A stretch of 64,000 nucleotides of DNA from Asterella californica. Lineage: Eukaryota > Streptophyta > Marchantiopsida > Marchantiales > Aytoniaceae. Of the stretch, positions 10,883-21,487 are shown one piece after another. The translations under genes were made by a program, and so were the position numbers. The stretch is from positions 25,605,501 through 25,669,500 of the forward strand of contig JAYKYS010000001.1 of the NCBI GenBank assembly GCA_036924285.1, given 5' to 3'. Under the pieces are notes generated by a model. The model was not told where the DNA came from and did no database searches. It saw only the letters and a list, made by a program, of their open reading frames with translations. Positions within the stretch are counted from its first letter, which is position 1, and every line of letters begins with the position of its first letter.

Positions 10883-13169
10883 ATGAATCTTCCCGAAGCA
10901 ATGGGGACGAGTGGAGGAGGAGCGGACGATCTGCTTCGAGCATTGACGATGTTGTTGAGACAACAACAAGGAGGTGATGTTGGGGAGCAGAAGTCTACAA
11001 GAGCTCTTCAAGCGGTGGTGAAGAAGTTGGGGAGGTTCGATGGAAGGAACATCACGAAGTATGTTCGTGAGTATATTTGTGAGATGGAGATAAATCGTGT
11101 GCCTGAGACAGAGATGATTTCTAGTTTCGAGTTGGCTGTGATACCTGAGATCCGTAGTCAAGTGACAAAGTTGAAGGATGCACGTACGAGTTCTTGGGAG
11201 AAGTATGAGCAGAGGTTGAAGAGTGAATTTTTTGATGATGATGTGGATAGAGCAGCGTCCGGGGAATGAGATGACGCCAAATGAGTTGCTGCGTGAGTTT
11301 GAGAAACGGTTCTGTCAATTGTCTCCATCCGAGAGGACAACGCTTGACTTAAGGAAGACAGAACTTTTTCTAGAAGCTGCTGATGAAAATCTAGAGGACA
11401 AGCTTTTCTTGATGTTAGCAGACAAGGGAGAAGAAGGAGGAGTGAGCACAGACTGGAGAAAGGTAGAGGAAGCTGTTACTATTCTCACGAAGCAGAAACG
11501 TGGAAGAGGTAGAGCTGCAACCTTGAGGTCTGATGTCTCTTTAGCTCCATTGCCCAAGCCTGTCAATAGCAAGATTGAAGATTCTGCAATCGATGAATTG
11601 GTTAAGGGTCTGAGAGAGTTAAGGATAGAGATGGCAGAGCTAAAGCATAGTCGAAGTCCTGGTGATACCAATGCATCTTCAACTAGCAGAAATTTTGTTA
11701 GAAGATGTATCTGGTGTGACAGTACTGAACACCAACGTCGGGATTGCGAGGAGTTTTCCGAGGCTCTCAGAACCGGAGTCGTGAATTTTAGAGATGGAAA
11801 GATTCATCTCGTCCAAACTGGTGCGCCGTTGAATACCAACTTTGGTAAGGGAGGAATGAAGAGCTTGGTGAGAGGTCAGGTTGGTATAGCTACGGCAATA
11901 CGTACAATAGAGCCTGAAACATTTGCGATTGAAGTAGATGTACCGGTTGTAGCAGCTGTTAAGAGCGATGTAGTTGAAGTTCCACGAGAAGTAATGTTGC
12001 GAGGTGCGGAGGCAATTCGTCGCATTACTGGATGGGATGATCCTGTAGAGGCAGGGTGTGTCAAGGCTTACTTGGTACAAGAGAAGCATGTAAGCTGGCA
12101 AGATGCGATTGTGGAAGAGAAAAGGAGACGTGATGATGATGTTGCTGATCCGGAGGAGGCTACAAGGAGAGCCAGAGCCATGAAGAGGAGAGGGCAACAA
12201 GAGGCATCACCTTCTGATATCCCTTCAACGTCTCAAGGGGCATCTACATCTGAACCTATGGTTGATGTTCCTATTTATGACACGGAGATGAGAGAGAAAG
12301 ACAAAAGAGCTTCTTCAAAGGGCAAAGGTAAAGCACCGACCTACAGACTACAATCTGATATCGAGACCAGCACCAACTTGAAGGAGATTCTTGAAGAGAG
12401 AATTTTGGATGCAAAGATAGAATTTTCCTTGCGAGAGGCCTTAGGGATAGCAAAACGTGACTTTCATGGGTTGATCATAGATGTGATCAAGAGAAAGAGG
12501 CAGATGACTGCAGATACAGTGATGGTGAAAGCATTGGATACTGACATCACTGGGGAAGAAGACGAAGAGTTAGGTCGCGTATTTGCCCAAAAGCATGTAC
12601 TACAGGCGTCGAATGGAAGAGAGGCAAGGGTTTCAGACTGTGCTGCAGAACATGACGACGAGAAGCAGCATGAGAGTCACTATTCTCGAGCATATTGGGC
12701 TCGTGCAACTACAGAAACAAGGGTCCGACTAGGTAACTTGTCAGAGGCTATAGTGGCGTTGGTGGATCACGGTTCGGAGATTAATATCATGTCCAAAAAC
12801 GTTTACGAGAAGGAGAAGTGGTCAATCGACACAGGACATGGATGGGTTCTTCGTGCTGCTAACAATCAAAGAGGTGAACTTTTTGGTGCTTGTCCAGCTG
12901 TCAAGACTCGGATAGGAGATGTAGAGATAGAACAAAACTTTTTTGTTCAGAGTATAGCTGCGTATCCTGTGATCCTAGGTCAACCGTACATTACTGCGTC
13001 TAGGATGGAGACGAAAGTAATGGACGATGGGTCTCATTATGCTCGTATCAGAAGTCAAGATGGTACGAGGGCGGTTCAGTTTCTTACTGTACGTACGGGT
13101 CATGAAAGGAACAGAGAGAAGCTGAGGGACAGTCCCTTAAGGACTGACAAAGAGTTCTCGGATTTTTAG
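10883..13169 (+). pseudogene. element C gag and aspartic protease (one deletion)
   Basis: Gag-protease of element C. The ATG at 10,883 (MNLPEAMG) opens a frame to about 11,262. Compared with element A, a stretch of roughly a dozen codons is missing there and the frame shifts; the rest reads through 13,169. In order: a capsid-like helical region (FELAVIPEIRSQ); a leucine-rich segment around NELLREFEKRF; a CCHC zinc knuckle (CIWCDSTEHQRRDC, about 11,706-11,750); a basic, low-complexity linker; and a protease with active site LVDHGSEINIMS (about 12,760) followed by ILGQPYITASRMETKV. The DHGS loop matches element A. Because the gag frame is broken, this otherwise young copy is probably non-autonomous. 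Confidence 0.85.
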
Positions 13170-13228
13170 TTAGCACTCCTGTAGAGCGGGAGTATGGGAG
13201 TGTTGATAGGAGAAAGAGCCTTCCGCTA

Positions 13229-16200
13229 GTGCCAGAAGATGAAGAAGAGATGTTTAAATGTGGGTTTGCTCAGTTTTCTGAATCATGTGTAAATAGATTT
13301 CGAGTGATAGAAGAGATGGATAGTGCACAAAGACGATGTGTGAAGAAGCAGGAAGATCTCTTCAAAACTCAAGGAGTTTTGTTAGATCAGGAGTTCATTA
13401 ACGGGATGTATGAAGAAGAGGGCTTTGAAGATACTCTTGAGGAAGTTTTGTCGTTTATAAGCACCGATTCTTTGGTTAATGGAGTAGTCGCGATCCGTTC
13501 ACGTGAGTTACATGAGGAGATTGCAAGATTCGTCGAGAACGGCTACAAGGTTCAGCTTCAGATGAAAGGAGATCATGAGTTGGAGTTAGAGAAGAGTAGA
13601 GCTATGAAACACCAAGAAGCGCAGGTTCATACAAAATACAAGACGGTGGCGCGTAAAGTGAAGCCGGTGGCTACTCAACTACCTGAAGACTCTAACAAGC
13701 AAGTGGAACGAGCATCGACTGAACCAGTTCTGCGGGATTCACAGAGAGTAGGGCACAGGTTCACAGAAGAGACACTCAAACGACTACAGATTGGAGGGGG
13801 TGAGTTTCTTATTGAGGAAGAGAGAAAGCGTTTTCATGAGATGCTGAGAAGACATGGAAAGGCTTTTGCTTTCAGTGCAGAAGAGATTGGATGTGTAGAT
13901 ACGAGTGTCGTAGCACCCATGGTGATCTTCACAGTACCACACGTGCCTTGGGACTTGAAGCCTATACCAGTGCCACGAGCTATGTTGCCGAAGCTTGTTG
14001 AATTGTTGAAAGAGAAGATACGCATGGGTATTTTAGAGCCATCTATGGGACCTTACTCGAGTCGGTGGTTTACTGTACCTAAGAAGTCAGGAGCTCTTAG
14101 GTTCATCCAAGACATGCAACATGCTAACAAGGTGACTATTCGGAACATGGGATCAGGACCCATAGTAGATGAAGTTGCAGAAGCTTTTGCTGGTCGTGCT
14201 ATCTACTCGATTGGAGATTTATACTCTGGGTATGATCAGTTCCAGTTGGCAATAGAGAGCAGAGATCTCACCACCATGCGTACTCCGCTTGGGCTTGTAA
14301 GGATGTGCACATTACCACAAGGAGCGACGAACTCTGTTGCTCATGTGCAAAATGCAATGAACAGGATTTTGAGAGAATTCATTCCGGAGAAGACCATACC
14401 TTTCATAGATGATATTCCTATGAAAGGATGTGCAGTCGAAGATAAGGATGAGAAGCTTACTGAGGATGGATGTCGAAGATTTGTGGTTGATCATATTCAC
14501 GATGTGGAGATGATCTTAACAAGGCTTGAGGAGGTAAATCTCACTCTTTCAGCGGAGAAATCGAGCTTTGGAGTTCCGGAGATTGTTGTGGTTGGTCATC
14601 TTTGTGGAGCTTTTGGCCGACGCCCGAACCCATCAAAGGTTGATGCTATTGGGAGGATGAAAGATTGTGCCAACACCACAGAGGTTAGGAGATTCTTGGG
14701 AGCTTGTTTGTTCTATCGAGTGTGGATTCCTCATTTTGGTCACATGTCTGAACCATTGTATGAGTTGTTGAGGAAGCGAAGAAGGTTCACTTGGGGTGAG
14801 GAGCAGAGAGTCGCTATGGTGCGACTAAAAGAAGCATTGAAATCACCACCAGTTCTACGACAGTTGAGCTATGATTGTGGTAGACCCATAGTCGTTATGG
14901 TTGATATAGTCCTATCGCTATAGGTTGGACAATAGGGCAGGATGATGGTGAGGAAAAGAGGTTTGCAACAAGATTTGGTGCTCGCATACTTACAGATCGA
15001 CAAAGGAGATACCCTCAAGTCAAACGAGAGCTCTGGGGCGTTGTAACTGCAATGAAAGCTGAGAAGGAGTATCTCATTGGAGCACATGTACTACTTGAAA
15101 CTGATTGCTTACCTCTGTTGGGAATGATAGCAAACTGCACAACGCATGATATTGCTATGTTACGTTGGATAGCTTACATTAGGTCGTTGAATCCAGAGTT
15201 GAGGCACATAGCAGAGAAGATGAACTCGATGGCAAACATGTTGTCTAGAGCTAGGTACTCTCAAGAAGAAGATATGGAGGCGGAAGATATGGATGAAGAT
15301 GATGCAGAGGAGGGGCAAGTTCTACAACTATCAAGCGAGGACCGGAGTCGCTTGGATGGTGTTCTTCCTTTCAGGGAAGAACTCTACTGTGGGAGGCTCA
15401 AAGAAATCGGACGCTATCTAAGCACTCTTCAGAAGTATGAAGAATGGACGGAGAAAGTCTTCAAGGAGATACGACATCAGGCCTATGGCTATCTATTACG
15501 AGATGGATATCTGTGGAAGAGGCCAAAGAGGAGAGATGGAGTACCCTTGAGAGTAGTGGATGATGCAGAGACCAAGAAACAAGTACTCGAACAATTTCAT
15601 GATACCTTATGGGCAGGTCATCGAGGTACATGGGCGACCTTTACCAAGATCAAGGAGAGGTATTGATGGAAAGGATTGTATCGAGATGTAGAGAAGTTTG
15701 TTGGGTCATGCATTGAATGTCAATTCCAATCCAAGATTCGGTATAGGGATGGATTGAGACCCACATATCCCTTGTCCATTCATTTCCAATGGGTTTTGGA
15801 TTTGGTTGCCATGCCACCAGGAATTTGGGGCATGCGTCATTTAGTTTTGGCTCGGGAAGAGCTATCTAACTTTGTAGAAGGGAGGGCTCTACGCACCAAA
15901 ACTACTGAACCTGTCTGTCGATTCATATTAGAAGATATAGTTTCTAGATATGGAAGCGTGGGGAGAATCCGTGCAGATAGAGGAGAGTTGAATGCAGATG
16001 AAGCACGTGAGTTCTTCAACAGATATGGAATACGATTGAAGTTGACCACTTTGATGAACCCGGAAGCGAATGGGAAAAGTGAACGAGGGCACCCACCAAT
16101 CATCCAAGCATTGGTGAAAGCGTGCAGGGGGCGTCATGGGGACTGGCCTAGACTTCTTCCTTTTGCGTTGTGGGCTGATAGAACTACTCATAGTACTGTC

Positions 16201-16779
16201 ACTGGTTACATGCCCATAGAATTGATGACCGGTCAAAAACCTATCATGCCAGCAGAAGGAGACGTTCCTACTTGGGTATGTCTACCTTGGGAGGATGGTT
16301 CTGATAGGGAAGGACTATTAGCACTACGAATTCAGCAGCTTGAGCGACGTGAGGAGGACCTCGAAGAAGCATTGGTCAAACTCAAGGAGGCGAGGTTGAA
16401 GAACAAGGAGCGGTTCGACAAGACACATCGACTGCGAAAGAAGCCGATCCGCGAAAGTGACTGGGTCATAGTATATGACAACAGTTTGGATAACCAACAC
16501 AGCACTATCAAGAAGTTTGCACGACGTTGGTTTGGTCCTTATGTTGTTGTTGTCGTTCACGACAATGCCACATATGGTTTGCGAGAATTGGATGGTACAC
16601 TCTTGAAGTTACCCATTGCTGATAAAAGGGTCAAGGTTTTCCGAAGACGTGAAGGATTCCTTGATTTCGACGAACTTCTCGAGTCAGATTCTCATCTTTC
16701 CAGACCTTATGCCAGAGAAGATGATGACGAACCTGACAGCTCAGAGCACGATGAGGAATACGATGATGACTATGGATAA
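13229..16779 (+). pseudogene. element C pol: RT, RNase H, integrase (frameshift plus nonsense)
   Basis: Pol of element C. RT is intact from 13,229 to 14,923: WFTVPKKSGALRFI, GDLYSGYDQFQLA and catalytic FIDDIPMKG. At about 14,905 a small deletion within the RNase H start (compare VDTSPIGIGW of element A) ends the frame in VDIVLSL. RNase H resumes in another frame, and the track from 15,052 gives the end of RNase H, the tether and the integrase zinc region. At 15,664-15,666 a TGG Trp codon has become TGA. The integrase core and C-terminus continue from 15,676 to 16,779: CIECQ, LDLVAMP, RADRGELN, NGKSERGHPP, RWFGPYVVV, ending in an acidic tail. Only two lesions in 3.5 kb of pol fits the low LTR divergence. 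Confidence 0.87.
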
Positions 16780-16812
16780 AAAACTGGCACATACCGCAGG
16801 ATGTGCAAGTTT

Positions 16813-16824
16813 GGAGGGGGTGAA
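16813..16824 (+). other. polypurine tract of element C
   Basis: ggagggggtgaa abuts the 3' LTR start at 16,825, the position where plus-strand DNA synthesis of an LTR retrotransposon is primed. Confidence 0.65.
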
Positions 16825-18857
16825 TGTCATGTTGTGGGACCAGTTAGTATGTAAATTACGCGTATAAGTGCGTTTTGCACACAATTGTAGAAGTTGTGGT
16901 ATAATGGGATCCAAAACATTGCTCTTATGAGCTTAGAATGCTCTATTATCTGCTGGGGCTCTCCATGGGGCAGAAAAGGACAAGGTTGAGTCCTTTAACT
17001 TCTCATTGGTCCTTAAAAAAGTGAAGGTAACTTGTCATCTACCTAAGTGTGCGCTCTGGAAGGATCGGGGCACTTTGACGAGGGATTTTGGGGATCAGAG
17101 GGCATGGGTGGAGAGCTCTCGACGGGAGGAGCAATCTGATCACAAATTTCACTCGATTTGGAGGTCCAGGGCATACGTTATAGCGATTTGAAGTTCATAG
17201 AGTGATGAGAGTACATAGCTTTCTCTTCCGATTGTAAGATTAAGGAGTTTGAGTGATTGAGCCGTCAGATTGAGACCAGATTTCATGAGCTTGTAGTCTG
17301 GTAGTTGCTGAAGCTCTGACCACAAATTTCACCACCGGATGTTCTGCGGATTGAGCGCAATGGTGATTTGAAGGCGATGGGGTGCAGAAAGCTCTCAATC
17401 TGGAGCAACAACTTTGCAGATTTATGGAGGATGATCCGAACGGTCAAATCGGCTCAAATTTCCTGAGTAGTGAGTTTACCTTCTGAATTGATAGCACAGG
17501 AAGTTTGAGTGGAAGTGGACGGTTCATTTAGGCGAAGAAGCTTCTGTCCTGAATCTGAGATTGAAAGTGCGTGTTAGTTTCTGTGGATTTGTGTTAATTG
17601 TGGGAGAAGATCTAGCCGTCAGATCTTCCTGAAAATTGACCTGTAAGTAAGGATTCTAGTATACTACCTACGTGGCAAGTTTGAGAGGAGACTAAGCTGT
17701 AGATCTGTAACTATCATGTGTGAAAGTTCGCTGTTTTTCTGTCGAGTTGTATCGGCAACGGTATCTAGTCCAGGTCTCGAGTCTTGTTAGCGGCAGCTGG
17801 CAGAAAAGTATCCAGTGTGACGTTTGTATTGCTTTGGCGTATTCTAGACGTAGATGAGACTTTAGCGACCTACGTTGTAACCACGTCATGTGGTTGTCAG
17901 GTTCGCACTCAACGTGGCAAAGTGCGACCTTTGACCTGTAGAGTCGACTACCTGTCAAGCCTAGTCTCTGGTTTTTGGGACACGTTACGGTGCATGCATT
18001 AGAACCTTTCACCAGAAGACCCACACGTGGATGAGTATGACGGCACCAAACATGCGATGTGCATGTGTGCCACCTCATCGGTCCGTGAGGCTTGGGTTGC
18101 TTGGTTAGGGAGCTTGCACCTATCCTTGTTTTGTGTTCGAAACTTTTAAGCAAAGGGGAGTGACCTGTGTGGGGGCATTCGACCTGGAGGAATTCAAAAG
18201 ATTGTTCGTGGAGAGATCGTGGGGGGGATCCTATGAGATTGTATCAGAGTTTTATGGATCGAGATACCTTTGTAGTTGGAGTGCACATGTTGTGAGAGAT
18301 GGACGAAGGACTCTACTTACCGCCCAGATTCCCTTTTCGAAACCCTTTCTCGATTAAACTGATGTATATGGAACGAGTTCACTTTCAATAGTTTCTGATA
18401 GGATCTTTCGGGCATAACTTTACCGCGCAAGTCATGCTCTCGCCTGTCTCTGTGATCTTACCTGTTGTCACTTACGGCCAAGAATGGGATCTTACCATCT
18501 TTATCCTCATCTAACGAAGGATGGATCTAAATCAGCTCCCTCTTGTAAACTTTAACACCCAGTGCGAGATAAGACACATCTGTCGACCCAAAGCCATGTA
18601 CGAAGCTCTAGTAGTGAGAAACTTCGGAGAGGAATACTACCGAGAGATCATGTCATCACATATCCCGTTTGTCGTGCCCATGATCATCCAACGTTTTCGT
18701 GTAGTTATCTTGACCCTTTACTGAGAGAAAGAAAGTGCTTAGTTATCGAGGAAGTTAGAGAGAAATCTACAAGAAACTTGTCGCTCTGCTGTGCATTGAT
18801 CGCTAGCCACAGCCAGAAGGTACGCCCTTGCTCAAAGGAAAGGCTCTCGCTACGACA
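16825..18857 (+). repeat. element C 3' LTR (2,033 bp)
   Basis: Starts TGTCATGTTGTGG and ends GCTACGACA. It is the same length as the 5' LTR and differs from it at about 11 positions by eye count, among them CAA CAG to CAA TAG in the LTR-borne ORF1. It is followed directly by the right target-site copy GCGG and the resumed B-1 integrase. Confidence 0.93.
18299..18724 (+). pseudogene. LTR-borne tandem small ORFs (copy in C 3' LTR)
   Basis: Counterpart of 10,256-10,681 inside the 3' LTR. ORF1 carries a premature TAG (a CAG changed to TAG at about 18,390) absent from the 5' copy, so only ORF2 (18,521-18,724, VRNFGEEYY to VVILTLY) is open. ORF2 has two or three substitutions relative to the 5' copy. 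Confidence 0.5.
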
Positions 18858-18861
18858 GCGG
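18858..18861. repeat. target-site duplication GCGG, right copy
   Basis: Second copy of the GCGG flanking element C (first at 8778-8781). Four bases is slightly shorter than the five usual for many gypsy elements. Confidence 0.85.
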
Positions 18862-19904
18862 GTTATCACTGGATAGGGATTTTCAAAGAGTGTTTAGACT
18901 ATTGCAAAACTTGCGACGTATGTCAAGCATTTGCTCTGAAGTCTACTAGAACACCTCCGTTAAGATCAATTCCAGTGTTAGGACCATTTGAGAAGTGGGG
19001 TATTGACTTTGTAGGTCCTCTTAATAAGACACCTCGAGGCAATAGATACATTGTAGTCGACACTGACTATTGTACCAAGTGGGTAGAGACTAGACCTTTG
19101 AGAGAGACCAATGAAACAGAAGTCGGTAGATTCCTATGGGAGAGGATCATCACAAGATTTGGATGTCCGTTAGAGTTGGTCTCGGATAGAGGAGGAGAGT
19201 TTGTAGGGAGCATGACTACTGCTATGCTACAACACTTTTCTATCAAGCCACGAATAACGACCTCATACAAACCAAATGCTAATGGTCTTGCGGAGAAGAT
19301 CAATCTTACACTTTGTATGATGCTCGTCAAAGATGCTGGTGTTGAGACTGCGAAACATACTTGGGATAAGAGGCTACATGCCATCTTATGAGAGTACCGA
19401 ACGACAACAAAGACTTCTACTGGGTACTCTCCATTTCGACTGGTTTATGGAGTGGAGTCCAAGTTGCCGATCCAATTCGAATTGGATACTTTTCAAACTA
19501 TTCAACGAAAGTTGAAAAGGTCGAGGGGAGAAGACGTGGTCAGATCAAGAAGAGAGCAACTCATGGAGTTGGAAGAGACCCGAGCGGTAGCAATGATCCG
19601 GATGGAACGAGCTCATGCGTATCAAAAGAAGAGTTACGACAAACGTTTGGGCAAGAGGGAGGTAAAACCTTTTCAAGTCGGAGATTGGGTTATGTTGTAT
19701 GATGCTATCAGATTCAAGAGGGCTAGGAAGAAGTTTCTTCCAAGATATTTTGGTCCTTTTGTTGTAGATAAGGTGTGGAGCAACTTCACATATGACCTTC
19801 AGGAGTTGGGAGGAAGGAGATTCGATCGGGTCAACCATGACAAGTTGAAGTTGTTTCATCGACGAAAGTTCTCTCTTCACTCCGAGGACGGAGCGAAAAT
19901 TTAG
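18858..19904 (+). pseudogene. element B-1 pol, second part: integrase
   Basis: Continuation of the B-1 integrase interrupted at 8781. It resumes with YHW and GIFKECLDYCKTCDVCQ (the C-C of the zinc domain). The catalytic core follows: GIDFVGPL (first Asp), SDRGGEF (second Asp) and NGLAEKIN (Glu). A TGA at 19,389-19,391 stands where a Trp is expected before EYRTTTK; the same TGA occurs in the B-2 copy at 35,210. A short frame change near 19,440 leads into the C-terminal domain (FQVGDWVMLYD, RYFGPFVVDKVW, KLKLFHRRKF), which ends at 19,904. Its own LTR begins 14 bases later. Confidence 0.82.
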
Positions 19905-19917
19905 TTCGGGGGTAAAA

Positions 19918-20870
19918 TGTAACGACCTATGTTACACATATTGTCTATTAGTAAGGTGTTTAGTTATAACTAAGTGTTGAGAATGTTTATTTGCTGCCAA
20001 AGTACTTTAAGGAGGTATCAAGTTAGTCATGACTAGCTAAAAGTTAGTTATGGTTAAACTTAGTTGTACTTTTGGCAGAATTCAGATATTTGCTAAAGAG
20101 TGAGCACTACTATCTTGTCATCTTGTCTAAAAGGTAGAAAGGAGGTGGAAAGTATCCCTTATCTCCTTTTTGACTTGATATTAGTGGTTGGATTAAAGTT
20201 GTGGACTTTGTGGGCATTAAAAACAAGAAGAGATTCCACATGTTTTTTTTTAGTGGGTCCTAGTGTAGAGGGGGGTGGAAATTTGAGATTCCTTGAGAAT
20301 ATTCCAGAATCCTTCTAGAAGTTGTTGACTTTGAAGGAATAAGCCCATGTGAAAAGATAAGAAGCCCATGTGATTAATGCTTTTACCTTAAGTAATATCT
20401 TAGTAAAACTCGGTAAAAGTAGTTACGGCTGAGTTACCGGAGGGTACCAAAGTAAAAACCTAGAATGTATAAATAGAGGAGTAGAGAAGAGCTCCTCATC
20501 CTTGTTTTCACATTGTTGTTATGACAACTTGAGTAATATAGAGAGTGTGGAATATTTTTAGCATGTGAGAAATTGAGAGACGTCGTTAGAATGGAGGATT
20601 TTAGTTGATGTGTTTAAGGAGATTTTTAGTTGATAAGTTTGTGGGTGTATGAATGAGTGAACTTAGCATTTTTCTCTTCAAGATTCATAGTGTGCTTCCA
20701 TCAAAGCCATCAGAGGTGACCCTGAGTGAGAGACAGGCCCGACATTTACAGATTCATCGGTGACAATCGTGGAGGTTGAGAGATCGGGGGGTAGTTGATC
20801 GATAGGACCACGGAGGGTTTACAAGTCTGTCTTCTGATGAATCCAACTCAGATCTAGAGTGGATGGTCAG
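19918..20870 (+). repeat. 3' LTR of element B-1 (right end uncertain)
   Basis: Begins TGTAACGACC right after a purine/G-rich tract (cgggggtaaaa at 19,907-19,917), a common arrangement for plant gypsy elements. A TATAAATA box lies at 20,468-20,475, with a likely RNA start about 30 bases on. The right end is only an estimate: near 20,870 the sequence changes to an antisense acidic ORF fragment. No matching 5' copy is in the window. Confidence 0.6.
20468..20475 (+). promoter_or_regulatory. TATA box in the B-1 LTR
   Basis: TATAAATA about 550 bases into the LTR, followed by a pyrimidine-rich stretch. This is the expected core promoter for retroelement transcription; no further elements were identified. 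Confidence 0.5.
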
Positions 20871-21000
20871 GAAAATGAGCTCTTCCTAGGCACACTCCTA
20901 GGCCCCATCTTCCTCAACGGCAACTCGTCTTCTGTGTCGCTGGAGTCGTCTTCCAGCACCGTGATCGACTTCTGCTGAGTGCATGGTCCTATCTGAGACA
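20870..21000 (-). pseudogene. fragment of unknown acidic ORF (SSDTED type)
   Basis: On the minus strand a short frame reads DDSSDTEDELPLRK and PRSVPRKS. The core DDSSDTED is shared with the C-terminal tail of the ORF at 33,476-33,540, inside the large inverted repeat. I take this as a displaced fragment of that unknown ORF, lying between the B-1 LTR and the D2 element. Too short for a functional call. Confidence 0.4.
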
Positions 21001-21183
21001 CTAGTGTGAGAGGATAGAGAAAAAGAAACGGGAGTATATATAAAATGAGAATTGGTATATATTGCAAATATTATTTCGTGGTTGTTTCTCTCTTTCTTAT
21101 CTTTGTTCAACACACAATATCTCCATAGCCTAGAATCTCATATTTTCTTAGACAACCTTCACACAAAATTTGATATGATACGG

Positions 21184-21201
21184 TGGTGAACTCGACGTGA
21201 A
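21184..21201 (+). other. candidate primer binding site of element D2
   Basis: Same 18 bases as at 1936-1953 (TGGTGAACTCGACGTGAA), with an A-type gag start downstream. A TATATATAAAA box at 21,035-21,045 precedes it, so bases about 21,000-21,180 are probably the remaining end of the D2 5' LTR. Confidence 0.5.
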
Positions 21202-21388
21202 GGTCCGAGATGGAGATTTCTTATGTGTTGGAACTTGGGAGACGAGCTCAACAATCATGAGCAAGGACGAAGATTGGATTGGTTATTTGAGAGGATACTT
21301 CGGACCAAGATTGATGGATATGTAGATGTTATGGGATCATGAAAAGAAGAAAAGAACCATGACTATGGACGGAATGAACGAATTAGAA

Positions 21389-21487
21389 GGGATACCAGAA
21401 GTGCAATTGGATGCAGCAACTACACGAATGTTTCAAGCCTTCATTTTGTTTTTGCAACAATAGCAAAGGAACAAAAAAAGAACTTTG
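21389..21487 (+). pseudogene. element D2 gag, N-terminal piece
   Basis: A short decayed match to the gag start of element A: a QLDAATTRMFQAF-like stretch followed by a Gln run with a stop codon. The frame is broken at 21,487 by a solo LTR, and gag sequence continues at 23,425. Assignment rests on the order and spacing shared with element A (about 2065-2150). Confidence 0.55.
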
